A stretch of DNA of 64,000 nucleotides. Origin: Litchfieldia stipae. GTDB lineage: Bacteria; Bacillota; Bacilli; Bacillales; Bacillaceae_L. The position numbers were made by a program, and so were the translations under genes. A model generated the notes under the pieces. The model saw nothing but the letters and a program-made list of their open reading frames with translations, did not search any database and had not been told where the DNA came from. Below, one piece after another: positions 1-9,569 of the stretch (position 1 is its first letter; every line of letters starts with the position of its first letter). The stretch lies in assembly GCF_014837155.1 (NCBI RefSeq), contig NZ_JACYHA010000001.1:124001-188000 (forward strand), given 5' to 3'.

Positions 1-1609
1 TTCCAAGAACATTCTCCAGCATTTGTCTGAACTGTAATTCATAGGGGATAATTAATTCTTCATTATTCCCTGTTCGCCCCAGGTAGAAATAAGTAATCCC
101 AATAATGAGCACCAGCATCAGCATATTCCCAAAGGTTACTGGCTTCTTTATCCAATTAACCCCAACTATCATAAAAGTAACAATAATTACAGGGAGTATT
201 GAGAGGATTTTTACGCCTCGAAAACCATCAATATTAACCATGTACTCCCAACCATATAATAACGTAATAACAAACCATCCCCCTATCAACGTAATCCCAA
301 ATCCTCTTAGGAGAGAGAGCCCTGCCTTTGTCTGTGTGAGCGATTTTGATATAGAGGATATTGCATAAATGGGACTTAATACTGCAATCCCTAGAACTAA
401 GAGCTTAAGTAATACGTTGCTCTCTAAATAAATACCAAATAAGGAAACACCAAGAATAAAAAACGTGATTGCTAGGACATATGGTATTTGAAAATGTAAA
501 AAAACTAAAGCTAGGTAAACTGATGCTGCTATGACAGTCAAAAGCTTCATCCACACTGGTAAACTATACGTGTCAAAGGGCTCTGCTACCCCTGGCACCT
601 TTTCGATACGATGCTGCAATTGTTCAATAAAGTCTGTTGTTCCATTTATAGCCTCCATTGCTTCTGCAGGTGTACGGTAGCCTTCATTTACTTCCTTATC
701 GGTTAGATTGACAAAGAGTAATTGAATATTTCGCTCGTTAACAGCTAATCCGCCTCGATTGATGTGACGAACTTCTCGTTCATGCCCCTTCCCCAAAATT
801 AAGGAATGCATCCGAATCATTTTAGTATCTAAATGTTCAACTAACTCATGGAATCCTTTTTGCTTTCTATGTTCAAACAACACAGCATTGATATTCCATT
901 GCTTCATTCGGCTTGCCATTTGTTCAATATTTTCTCTAGTTTTGCTATAACCTACAATCTCATCGTCACGAAACACAAGATGATTGATTCGATCCCTTTC
1001 TTGAGTCACCTGCTGAAAAAGTGGATGTTCATCATCCTCATCATTAAAGTGAGTCCCTAATTGCGGAAGAATAGAGAAACCAAGGGAACTTGCTAAGCCG
1101 ACTACCTCTAAATCATAGCTAATCGCTTGAGACTTTGTATCATTTGTGCCATACGGTACAAATAGAAATTCACTATTATTGACCGTATATTTATGAACCT
1201 TAATCATATGATTCAAATTACTTTCGATCGCTTCTGGTATGACCTTAACAACGGGATGGATAGGATTAATTATTCTTATGTATATACCGTCCTCTTTCGC
1301 TAGCTCTTCAACCAATATATTAGGATATTGTTTTAACAACTCTTCTTTACTAAAATTTTGAACAACATTCATTTTCTCTAAATCGTTTAGATCTAAAGGG
1401 GTTATGCTTAGTGATTCAACTCCAGCCTTCTTTAACTCACGTAATACATCATAGACCGTTAATCCACTTTGTTCTAACGCTTTTACATCTTCGTACGGAA
1501 TGGTTATTTCATATGATGTATTTGATTTTTCTATCTTAATTCTTTCCAGTAGATAGGGTATTGATAGAACAATAACAAAGATAATAAATCCCCATAGAGC
1601 GTTCCGCAT
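1..1609 (-). CDS. DUF5693 family membrane protein (3' end beyond window)
   Basis: I translated the reverse strand by hand. The frame is open from an ATG at 1609 (AAGGAGAG lies about 9 nt upstream) to the left edge, giving about 536 residues without a stop. It begins MRNALWGFIIFVIVLSIPYL, a single N-terminal membrane segment. A soluble extracellular-type region of about 330 residues follows, and then a run of hydrophobic helices (for example around VWMKLLTVIAASVYLALVF). This layout matches the DUF5693 family. Its biochemical role is unknown. As I recall, in Bacillales this family often sits beside csaB, the pyruvyltransferase that modifies secondary cell wall polymer so that SLH domains can bind. 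The SLH proteins nearby fit that setting. The C-terminus is missing. Confidence 0.75.
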   Translation of the reverse strand, partial: MRNALWGFIIFVIVLSIPYLLERIKIEKSNTSYEITIPYEDVKALEQSGLTVYDVLRELKKAGVESLSITPLDLNDLEKMNVVQNFSKEELLKQYPNILVEELAKEDGIYIRIINPIHPVVKVIPEAIESNLNHMIKVHKYTVNNSEFLFVPYGTNDTKSQAISYDLEVVGLASSLGFSILPQLGTHFNDEDDEHPLFQQVTQERDRINHLVFRDDEIVGYSKTRENIEQMASRMKQWNINAVLFEHRKQKGFHELVEHLDTKMIRMHSLILGKGHEREVRHINRGGLAVNERNIQLLFVNLTDKEVNEGYRTPAEAMEAINGTTDFIEQLQHRIEKVPGVAEPFDTYSLPVWMKLLTVIAASVYLALVFLHFQIPYVLAITFFILGVSLFGIYLESNVLLKLLVLGIAVLSPIYAISSISKSLTQTKAGLSLLRGFGITLIGGWFVITLLYGWEYMVNIDGFRGVKILSILPVIIVTFMIVGVNWIKKPVTFGNMLMLVLIIGITYFYLGRTGNNEELIIPYELQFRQMLENVLG

Positions 1610-1734
1610 AACTCCAACTCTCCTTAAATGGAATATCAGCCACGAATGGTTATATTTTTCCATTATTCAGTATGGTAACTCCTCCTAAGATTCATACTTT
1701 GTTCAATAAAATTAAGTATTTTTTTCACCAAAAA

Positions 1735-3465
1735 TCATTGAATATTTATGATTACATTCGGCCTAATTTCTAATTCAAACAGCCTGTTCCATGGTGAAGA
1801 AATCACTATAAATGGAATTTCCTTTATACTGATTGTTAAATCTTCTTTGCTACCTGGTAAAGTAGCTATCTCGCTCATAAAACTAGGCGTAAGCTCCTTT
1901 ATATCATTCTCGAATTGCTTTTGGACATAGTCTAAGACGAGCCTCTCGCTTTCACCTAAATTCCATTCATCAATTGATGTTTTTGATAGCTTTGTTCGCA
2001 AGCTTGAAACGATATGATTTTTGTAATAATGATCCTTTAAATACCGATGGAGTAAATATTGATAATGATATTTGTAAGTTTCTTGTTGATCATCTACAGT
2101 TAGACTTTCGTAGGCTTTTCTAACAAAAACTTGACGAATACTACTATGACTGATCGCTAGACCTATTGTGTTTCCTGGAGTATTCCAAGCAGCATACGAC
2201 TGCATTGATAAGAGTAGATCGTTGTCTAGCAATAACTTAAACATGTCTGAATCAGATTTATGATTGACTACATCAACAAAAATCACATGATATTGTTTAT
2301 CTAGCTTTTCTTTAATTAACTGTATGACAGCATTTCTATTAAAACTAGGAAGAGTTTCATCAACTTTATTCGTCTGTACAACGAGGTGAAATTCAGCTTG
2401 TTCTTCTTTTTTAGTGATCGTTCCATTTATGACCTTCACATGTTTTTGAATATTTTCTTTCAATGGAATGTCTTCATATCTTGACGTCCATTCAGGACCA
2501 TCTACAGTTGTATAGTCAATATAGAATGACGGTGAAAGGTGATATAGAACGTTATAATAGCGACTCAATAACAGCACGTCTAATTCATCTGCACCAGCAA
2601 GCATCATAATTTTCTCTTCCAATTCTCTTTTTTCAACCTCATCAGTAAGACGCTCCTGTTCTAATTGATGGAGTCCATACCCACTAGCATCATCTTGACC
2701 AAATAATAAGAAATCAATGATTCCGTAAGAAACTAAATCGATTAGTTTTTGATTAATGACAAAGTTCCGTTCACGCGCCTTTATATAGCTATCTAATATC
2801 TTACCAGGAATTTCCTTTTCTAATTGCTTCAATTCTTTTTCTAAAGATTGTTCCCCTTTTCTGTACACACGGTCATATAATTGCCCCCACTTTGCCACCT
2901 GATGATAATCATCTATTTGACTCTCTGACTTAGTCGTAATTGTTTGTCTTAGGATCGTATCAAATACGTATATAGGGGTTTCTGGATGAGTCTTTTTTAT
3001 TTCCTCAATGACTTTTAATCGTTCTAATGCCTCTTCTTGATTTATTGATTCATTACTCCTTGAGGCTACAAGCCCTCCGTACACTAACATATCAGCAGAA
3101 ATAATAAATGCATCAACCTGATCAGCATGCTTAACTAGCCAGGTCATGATTTCATCAGACATTCCACTATGTTGCAAATCTCCCAACATCCAAGCTGGTG
3201 GAGTCATTAAATTAATCGCTCCGGAGCCTGCTATTTGTTCGGGTACATATTGATTAACAGGTCTATTGTCTAGAGGTATTAACATGACTGTTTTACCTTT
3301 AACAAAGGGAGTATGCCATTCATCTTGATATTCCTGATTGTCTGTTTTTATTAAAATGCTTGTAGTCGCTCCCTCATCTGACCCTTCAGGAGAATATGTC
3401 ATTCCAGTATGAATAGAATATCCAAATATAATAAGACCTGTAACACCTGCTAGGATTCTTTTCAA
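1735..3465 (-). CDS. DUF4127 family exported protein
   Basis: The protein has 576 residues with a TTG start preceded by GAGGAAG. An N-terminal hydrophobic stretch (LAGVTGLIIFGYSIHTG) looks like a signal peptide or anchor. The family hallmarks of DUF4127 are visible: IPLDNRPVN near residue 65, a GGLVASR stretch near residue 130, and FGQDDASGYGLHQ near residue 255. The reaction catalysed is not established. The location next to SLH and LysM surface proteins suggests a role outside the membrane in envelope or polymer metabolism. It lies about 125 bp upstream of the DUF5693 gene on the same strand and may be cotranscribed with it. It is divergent from the lipoprotein gene at 3587. Confidence 0.75.
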   Translation of the reverse strand: MKRILAGVTGLIIFGYSIHTGMTYSPEGSDEGATTSILIKTDNQEYQDEWHTPFVKGKTVMLIPLDNRPVNQYVPEQIAGSGAINLMTPPAWMLGDLQHSGMSDEIMTWLVKHADQVDAFIISADMLVYGGLVASRSNESINQEEALERLKVIEEIKKTHPETPIYVFDTILRQTITTKSESQIDDYHQVAKWGQLYDRVYRKGEQSLEKELKQLEKEIPGKILDSYIKARERNFVINQKLIDLVSYGIIDFLLFGQDDASGYGLHQLEQERLTDEVEKRELEEKIMMLAGADELDVLLLSRYYNVLYHLSPSFYIDYTTVDGPEWTSRYEDIPLKENIQKHVKVINGTITKKEEQAEFHLVVQTNKVDETLPSFNRNAVIQLIKEKLDKQYHVIFVDVVNHKSDSDMFKLLLDNDLLLSMQSYAAWNTPGNTIGLAISHSSIRQVFVRKAYESLTVDDQQETYKYHYQYLLHRYLKDHYYKNHIVSSLRTKLSKTSIDEWNLGESERLVLDYVQKQFENDIKELTPSFMSEIATLPGSKEDLTISIKEIPFIVISSPWNRLFELEIRPNVIINIQ

Positions 3466-3586
3466 TACTATCTACTTCCTCTCTTTCCAAGAACGTCTTT
3501 TTTACATTGTTAACCAATATATTATTTCTTATTTTGATAAATACTAAAATGATTCAAGTCATTTAAAACTGGGAGGAGGAAGTATT

Positions 3587-4348
3587 GTGTATTCGAAATT
3601 ATGTTTGACACTACTTTTGGTACTAAGTCTTACAGCATGTAATAGAAACATTACGCCCAACACAGATAAATACGGAACTACTTATGAAGATTCTACGGAA
3701 TCGAATGAACTTATTCATCCTCAAATTGAATTAGAAGATACTGAACAAGAGCCAGAAGAGCAACCAAAAGAAACAGCAAAAGAGCAGGAGAAAGAACCGG
3801 AAGAATCAACGGAACCTAATCTAGAGGTGGATGAAGAGCAACTTGAAGTACCACCAAATACGGAAGAACAGAATCAACTAGCTACTGACCAAGACGAAGT
3901 GGAGCCTAACAGCGAACTACCTTCATTCTTCCCTGCTGACGAATTAAAAAGAAGATGGAATGCTATTTCAGAAGAATATACATTAGTTAACTATATTAAA
4001 TCTCTTGAATTCATTCAAAATACAGAAGAAGCCTATTATCGAGCGATTTTGGATAAAGGAATTGAATTTCGTTCATATATCACAGATGATAAGCTGATTA
4101 ACCGATTTGTGTTAATCGGGAAAAAAGGAAATGCCGAAGAAAACTCCACTCTTATTACAAGCTGGTGGCAACTAATTTTACTTACCAATCCTGAGGTGAC
4201 AGATATTGACTTATCTTTTTCAAATCTGGGTGTAGGACCGAATGCAAACTTAAATCAGGTTAAAGAACAAACCTTCACCATCGGAGAAATCAACTACACA
4301 GTCATACCAACTGACATAGGATATAACTTTGAAGCAGTCACACAATAG
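3587..4348 (+). CDS. Putative lipoprotein with Glu/Pro-rich linker
   Basis: The protein has 253 residues with a GTG start behind a strong GGGAGGAGG. The N-terminus is a lipoprotein signal peptide with lipobox LTAC at residues 15-18, so the mature protein should be lipidated at Cys18. Residues 40-110 are very rich in Glu, Gln, Pro and Asn, probably a disordered spacer through the cell wall. The C-terminal 140 residues form a compact domain (from FFPADELKRRWNAI) that I do not recognise. It is the first gene of a plus-strand series of four surface proteins, with 39 bp to the GH18 gene. The function is unknown. Confidence 0.75.
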   Translation: MYSKLCLTLLLVLSLTACNRNITPNTDKYGTTYEDSTESNELIHPQIELEDTEQEPEEQPKETAKEQEKEPEESTEPNLEVDEEQLEVPPNTEEQNQLATDQDEVEPNSELPSFFPADELKRRWNAISEEYTLVNYIKSLEFIQNTEEAYYRAILDKGIEFRSYITDDKLINRFVLIGKKGNAEENSTLITSWWQLILLTNPEVTDIDLSFSNLGVGPNANLNQVKEQTFTIGEINYTVIPTDIGYNFEAVTQ

Positions 4349-4387
4349 ACTGTCCCTTTTTGAAAACAGCTCTGAAAGGAGATTAAG

Positions 4388-6046
4388 ATGAAAAGGATGA
4401 AGAGAAAAACAACTCTTGTCGCGTTGTTATGTACGGTTGTACTTACAGTAGCATTTCATGCAACTGCACAAACGAACAGATTCAACATGTCTTATCTATA
4501 TTTCGGAAGTCCAACCACATTTATTAATCAAGTGAATGCGACAAAAGGAAGCTTAAACGTTGTTTCGCCAAACTACTTTGATATTTCACCTGAAGGAGAT
4601 TTAAAAATTACTTGGTTGCTTCAATCTTCTTTTATTAATGAAATGCATAAACGTGGAATCAAAGTTGTGCCCTTCCTATCAAATCATTGGGATTTAGTTG
4701 CCGGAAGAAATGCTTTACTGAAGAGGGATCAATTAGCTAAGGACATTGCGGCGGCAGTGGAAAAGTATAATCTTGATGGTGTAAATGTTGATATTGAAGG
4801 AGTTGGACGCTCTGGAGAACACTCAGGCTATTTTCGCAGTTACCGTGATGAACATACAGATTTTATCCGCTTATTGCGCCAATATATCCCAAAAGACAAA
4901 GAAATCTCAGTTTCTGTCGCTGGTAATCCTAACGGTTGGACAACCGGTTGGCATGGCTTCTACGATTATAAAGGAATCTCTGATTATGCAAACTATTTAA
5001 TGATTATGGCCTATGATGAATCATGGCAAGCTCCTGATAGTCCCATTGGTCCTGTAGCAAGTCTTTCTTTCTGGGAGCGTTGTATATTATTTGCACTTGG
5101 ACAAAATGTCCCGAAAGAAAAAATCGTAAATGGTCTCCCTTTTTATGGCCGAATGTGGAAGCTCGATGGACCTAATACAGATGGTGTAAGTATTACAGGT
5201 AATGGATTGTCAAGTACTAGAATCGCACCTTTAATTAACCAATTTAATGGTAAATACCTATATGATGAAACAAAACAATCTGCATATGCTACCTTCACTG
5301 TCCCAAAAGGAGCAGAAGCCTTTGTAGGAACATTAAAAATCTCAGAAGGAAACTATGTCATTTGGTATGAAAATGAACGTTCCATTAAAGCAAAGCTTAG
5401 ATTGGTTTCAAAATACGATATTAAAGGGACTGGATCTTGGGCTCTATTTCATGAAGTGCCTGAAACATGGGACTACTATTCCTTATGGCTAAACGGAAAA
5501 TTCTTCACGGATGTACCAACGAATCATTGGAGTGAGGCAAGTATACTTTCTGTTTCAGGACGTGGGTGGATGGCTGGGACTTCATCTACTCAATTTTCAC
5601 CTAACTCTGAATTAACCAGGGCTCAGGGTGCAGTCATCCTAGTTCGTGCACTTGGACTAGCAGATATCACTCCGAAACAGTACGTTTTTACAGATACATC
5701 CAGACATTGGGCTAGAAAAGAAATTGAAATTGCCAGAGAGTACGGAATGATCAATGGGCTAGGAAATAATCGGTTTGGACCAAATGATCCTCTGACGAGA
5801 GAACAGCTTGCTGCGATATTACAAAATATCTTTAATTTCAGCTATGAAACGGCTAATAATACTCCATTCCCTGATATTAACCCTAACAATTGGTCATACG
5901 ACTCTATTCTTGCTATTCATCAAAATGGCTATTTATCGGGCTTTGGCGATGGCACCTTTAGGCCAAAGGATAAATCTACAAGAGCACAAATGGCAGCATT
6001 AATGGATCGAATGGCTTCAGAATTTGATACCCTACCACGAAGATAG
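4388..6046 (+). CDS. GH18-family glycoside hydrolase with three C-terminal SLH domains
   Basis: The protein has 552 residues. AAAGGAG precedes the ATG. A signal peptide spans about residues 1-28 and a GH18 TIM-barrel region about 32-370. The catalytic motif DGVNVDIEG is present, with D130, D135 and the likely acid E137. Other GH18-like features are the barrel strand around VVPFLSNHWD and LMIMAYDES. Three SLH repeats follow (about 378-552), each with a TRAQ/TREQ core corresponding to the family ITRAE motif, for noncovalent attachment to pyruvylated secondary wall polymer. Related spore and surface enzymes cleave beta-1,4-GlcNAc linkages, but the substrate here is not determined. Only 28 bp separate it from the protease start, so the two are probably coexpressed. 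Confidence 0.85.
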   Translation: MKRMKRKTTLVALLCTVVLTVAFHATAQTNRFNMSYLYFGSPTTFINQVNATKGSLNVVSPNYFDISPEGDLKITWLLQSSFINEMHKRGIKVVPFLSNHWDLVAGRNALLKRDQLAKDIAAAVEKYNLDGVNVDIEGVGRSGEHSGYFRSYRDEHTDFIRLLRQYIPKDKEISVSVAGNPNGWTTGWHGFYDYKGISDYANYLMIMAYDESWQAPDSPIGPVASLSFWERCILFALGQNVPKEKIVNGLPFYGRMWKLDGPNTDGVSITGNGLSSTRIAPLINQFNGKYLYDETKQSAYATFTVPKGAEAFVGTLKISEGNYVIWYENERSIKAKLRLVSKYDIKGTGSWALFHEVPETWDYYSLWLNGKFFTDVPTNHWSEASILSVSGRGWMAGTSSTQFSPNSELTRAQGAVILVRALGLADITPKQYVFTDTSRHWARKEIEIAREYGMINGLGNNRFGPNDPLTREQLAAILQNIFNFSYETANNTPFPDINPNNWSYDSILAIHQNGYLSGFGDGTFRPKDKSTRAQMAALMDRMASEFDTLPRR

Positions 6047-6074
6047 ATGATTGAACGTAAGGATGTGTAGTCTT

Positions 6075-7823
6075 TTGAGGCTAGTCATTTATATGACCAT
6101 TAGTATTTGCTTCATATTTTTAAATGCATGTTCTGGTGGTCATAAACAGGAATTTCAGCTACATCAGCTAAATCAACCAGAGTTTATTAACGAAGAGCAT
6201 CTTGAAGACCAAGTGAATAAAGTTGATCCCATTTATCAAGAAGAGGTTGTAGAAGGACTACAGCTTGACAACCCTGAACTTCAGTATTTCCGCTTTATCG
6301 TCATTTATCGAGGAAGTATTGATGATGTGATTCAAGATGCTGCTGGAGTGATCATAAATGAAGCAGAGAATATCAGAATGGCTACTGCTTACCTTCCATT
6401 AGAAGAAATTAATAAGATTAAGCAACACCAAAATGTGATGTCTGTAGAGGTTGACCAAGTTGTAGAAATAAAGCAACAAAAAACTACTTGGGGGTACGAG
6501 AAAATCTTAGTCCCCCGCTCTCTACAATCTGGGCTGACCGGGAAGGGTATTAAAATAGCGATCATTGATACAGGAATTTCACCACATAATGACCTCTCAA
6601 TTTCGGGTGGGGCTAGCTTTGTAGGATACACTGATTCCTATTCTGATGACAATGGGCACGGAACTCATGTCGCAGGCATTATTGGAGCCAAGAATAATAC
6701 AATTGGAATCTTAGGTGTAGCACCTAACTCAGACATCTACGCGCTTAAATCGCTTGACTATGATGGAGAAGGCTTTCTTTCAGATATTATTTCTGCCATT
6801 GATTGGTCAATTACAAATAAAATTGATGTGATAAATTTAAGCCTAGGTATGCAAAGCCATTCTCTCGCATTAAAAATGGCTGTAGACAAAGCTTACAATA
6901 ACAACATATTAATTGTAGGTGCTGGTGGAAATGAGGGAAATACAGAGGGAAGTGGGGATACTGTATTCTACCCGGCACGCTATGATTCAGTAATCGCTGT
7001 TGCTGCAACAGATGAGCTTAATCAACGAGCTCCATTTTCAGCTACTGGGCCAGCAATCGAAATTAGTGCACCTGGTTCAGCTATTTTTAGTACTTACTTA
7101 GATAATAAATATGTCAATATGAGCGGAACAAGCATGGCTACACCTTTTGTTACTGGAACATTAGCCTTACTGAAACAAGCAAACCCCACCTTACCTGCGA
7201 CCCAACTACGTCAGCTATTACAGAAAACATTAGTTGATTTAGGTAATACAGGAAAAGACGATTGGTTTGGGTATGGATTCGTTCAATCTCCACCTGCCTT
7301 TTCCGACATCAATAACCACTGGGCATATGCCGATATCATTACAGTATCAAATTTAGGATGGATTAGAGGAATTGAAGCTTCAAAGTTTGCACCTAATCAA
7401 GCTTTAACTAGGGCTCAAGCAGCCGCCATCTTAGTTAGAGCTTTAGGTCTAGAAAAATTAAATCACACTCCTTCAGTATTTACAGATATAAATGGACATT
7501 GGGCGCAAACAGATATTGAAATCATTAGTCAACACAGAATTATTCGAGGGATGACTGAAACAACCTTCTCACCAAACACACCGATTACACGAGAGCAAAT
7601 GGCAACAATTCTAACTAGGATTCTCGAATTAGAACGCTCACCATCCATGACTAATCCCTTTATTGATGTACAAGAAAATCATTGGGCAGCAAATGATATT
7701 ATCACATCTGCTCATTATCAAATATTTAGAGGGATTTCGAGCAATTTATTTGGTGTTGGAAATGTTGTCTCAAGAGCGCAGATGGCCGCATTAATGAACC
7801 GTATTTCTGAACAAATTAAATAG
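6075..7823 (+). CDS. Subtilisin-like serine protease (S8) with SLH domains, lipoprotein-type leader
   Basis: The frame opens with TTG codons at 6051 and 6075. I prefer 6075 because AAGGATG lies about 10 nt upstream and the product then starts with a short basic n-region. The leader ends in lipobox FLNAC. An I9-like propeptide region (FRFIVIYRGS onwards) precedes the S8 domain. The catalytic triad is visible: Asp165 in IIDTG, His195 in GHGTHVAG and Ser353 in SGTSMATP (numbered from 6075). Three SLH repeats make up the C-terminal 170 residues. Having both a lipobox and SLH domains is unusual, because it offers two anchoring routes. It probably acts on surface proteins. The alternative start at 6051 adds eight residues. 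Confidence 0.85.
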   Translation: MRLVIYMTISICFIFLNACSGGHKQEFQLHQLNQPEFINEEHLEDQVNKVDPIYQEEVVEGLQLDNPELQYFRFIVIYRGSIDDVIQDAAGVIINEAENIRMATAYLPLEEINKIKQHQNVMSVEVDQVVEIKQQKTTWGYEKILVPRSLQSGLTGKGIKIAIIDTGISPHNDLSISGGASFVGYTDSYSDDNGHGTHVAGIIGAKNNTIGILGVAPNSDIYALKSLDYDGEGFLSDIISAIDWSITNKIDVINLSLGMQSHSLALKMAVDKAYNNNILIVGAGGNEGNTEGSGDTVFYPARYDSVIAVAATDELNQRAPFSATGPAIEISAPGSAIFSTYLDNKYVNMSGTSMATPFVTGTLALLKQANPTLPATQLRQLLQKTLVDLGNTGKDDWFGYGFVQSPPAFSDINNHWAYADIITVSNLGWIRGIEASKFAPNQALTRAQAAAILVRALGLEKLNHTPSVFTDINGHWAQTDIEIISQHRIIRGMTETTFSPNTPITREQMATILTRILELERSPSMTNPFIDVQENHWAANDIITSAHYQIFRGISSNLFGVGNVVSRAQMAALMNRISEQIK

Positions 7824-7941
7824 TGCTTGTTTGAAAAAGCTGTAACTTTTAACAGTTATATATAAGGTAGGATTAATGAAAACTAAAAAGGATTCCTCTT
7901 TTGCATTTCAGAGTTAAACAAGTTGATTAAGGAGGGAAACT

Positions 7942-9534
7942 TTGCGAAGACGTCTACTTACTTTCGTACTCATTAGCTCAATCATGGTTGGCTGCTCCCA
8001 ACAAAATAACGAAGCAACTGAACATAACATTAGACAGCAGTCTACTAATGATGGCAACGAGCTAAATGAGAATAAAATAATTAGGATTAATGAGAAAGAT
8101 ACTAATGAACAGTCAGATGACGAATATTCAACAATAGATCATGACGAAGACTTCTTCGGTGATCTGCAAATCGAACTTGGCAAAGAATTTTCGTGGTCAG
8201 ATTATCAACCCATTGGTCCAAGAATCAGCAACAGTTCGCAACTAAATCTTGTCGTTGATGGGATTTTACTGAATATTAATCCACCTCCAATGATTAAGGA
8301 TGGTTCAACTTTGTTACCTTTAAGGGCGCTCTCTTCTCATTTTGGTGCAAGTGTAGATTGGGCAGCCGATACGCGAACAGTGACTATTAATAAAGCTGAT
8401 ACAGCCATCTCTTTTGTTGTCGGGGACTCAAAAGGAATAATGAATGGAAAACAGGTTAGTATACCACCATCATTAATTTCAAATAATTCCACCTTTGTAC
8501 CTATCAGATTTATTTCTGAAGCGTTTGGTTATCCTGTCAATTGGGATAGCGGATCAAGAACAGTCAAAATCGCCACAACTCCAAATCAATACACAGTAGT
8601 TGCTGGAGATACCTTGTGGAGTATTGCAACTAAGTTCAAATTGACTGTCGATCAAATTAAACAATTAAATAATCTTTCGAGTGATACGCTACAAGCTGGT
8701 CAAACATTAGTATTATCACAAGAAAAAGTAAAAGAACAGGTACAACAGCAGACAACAAGATATACGGTTGTTTCAGGTGATACATTAAGTAGAATAGCAA
8801 GTAAATTCAACACAACGGTTGACCAAATAAAGTCGATTAACCGATTATCATCAGATTCTATTTATGTGAACCAGGTGTTAGACATTCCATCTGGAAATTC
8901 GAGTAATTCAGGGAATTCAACTCCTAGTTCAAACCAAGGTGTAACCAAAACATATACGACGCATACTGTTCAATCCGGGGACACTGCTTGGGGAATCAGC
9001 ATTAAATACGGAATCCCGATGCTTGAATTATTAAAAGAAAATAATCTTTCGTTAAATTCAGGTCTATCACTAGGCCAGAAATTACGTGTTCCAGTTTATA
9101 ATGTGCCAATTAAAACTACAGTCAGCTCTAGTCATGGAGAATTACTTGACTGGTGGTCTGAAGCCAGATATGTATTCCCAATTGGGAAAGAAGCAACGAT
9201 TACAGATTTCAAAACAGGTAAGCAATTTAAAGTTCGTCATACAATGGGTGGGAACCATGCGGATGTTGAACCTCTCACTTCAAGAGATACACAAATGATG
9301 AAAGAAATTTGGGGTGGAGCGTTCTCTTGGACACCTAGAGCAGTTATTATTTCTGTAGATGGTCGTAAGATTGCTGCAGCTATGCATTCTTATCCACATG
9401 CAGACCAAACGATTCGCGATAATAACTTCGCTGGCCACTCTTGTATCCATTTCTTAAATAGTACTAGACATAACGACGGTCTAGTTCAAGATTCGATGCA
9501 AGTACAAATCAAACTTGCAGCTGGTGTAAAATAA
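7942..9534 (+). CDS. Lipoprotein with copper-amine-oxidase-N-like domain, three LysM domains and an unassigned C-terminal domain
   Basis: The protein has 530 residues with a TTG start behind AAGGAGGG. The signal peptide ends in lipobox MVGC (Cys18). Residues about 95-215 match the Cu_amine_oxidN1 fold often found in Bacillales surface proteins (LLPLRALSSHFGASVDW and VPIRFISEAFGYPVNW). Three LysM modules follow, starting at YTVVAGDTLWSIA, YTVVSGDTLSRIA and HTVQSGDTAWGIS, which bind peptidoglycan. The last 140 residues hold conserved-looking polar motifs (HTMGGNHADVEP, HSYPHADQTI and GHSCIHFLNSTRH) that suggest a metal- or cysteine-dependent wall enzyme, but I cannot assign it to a named family. 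A terminator follows directly. Confidence 0.8.
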   Translation: MRRRLLTFVLISSIMVGCSQQNNEATEHNIRQQSTNDGNELNENKIIRINEKDTNEQSDDEYSTIDHDEDFFGDLQIELGKEFSWSDYQPIGPRISNSSQLNLVVDGILLNINPPPMIKDGSTLLPLRALSSHFGASVDWAADTRTVTINKADTAISFVVGDSKGIMNGKQVSIPPSLISNNSTFVPIRFISEAFGYPVNWDSGSRTVKIATTPNQYTVVAGDTLWSIATKFKLTVDQIKQLNNLSSDTLQAGQTLVLSQEKVKEQVQQQTTRYTVVSGDTLSRIASKFNTTVDQIKSINRLSSDSIYVNQVLDIPSGNSSNSGNSTPSSNQGVTKTYTTHTVQSGDTAWGISIKYGIPMLELLKENNLSLNSGLSLGQKLRVPVYNVPIKTTVSSSHGELLDWWSEARYVFPIGKEATITDFKTGKQFKVRHTMGGNHADVEPLTSRDTQMMKEIWGGAFSWTPRAVIISVDGRKIAAAMHSYPHADQTIRDNNFAGHSCIHFLNSTRHNDGLVQDSMQVQIKLAAGVK

Positions 9535-9537
9535 AAA

Positions 9538-9568
9538 TTCACCCCTAACTCAATTAGGGGTGCTTTAT
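9538..9568. terminator. Rho-independent terminator, probably bidirectional
   Basis: A CACCCCTAA / TTAGGGGTG stem with a five-base loop lies between the convergent LysM lipoprotein gene and the alpha-glucosidase gene. T-rich DNA follows on the plus side, and A-rich DNA on the other side would serve the minus-strand transcript. Confidence 0.8.
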
Positions 9569-9569
9569 T

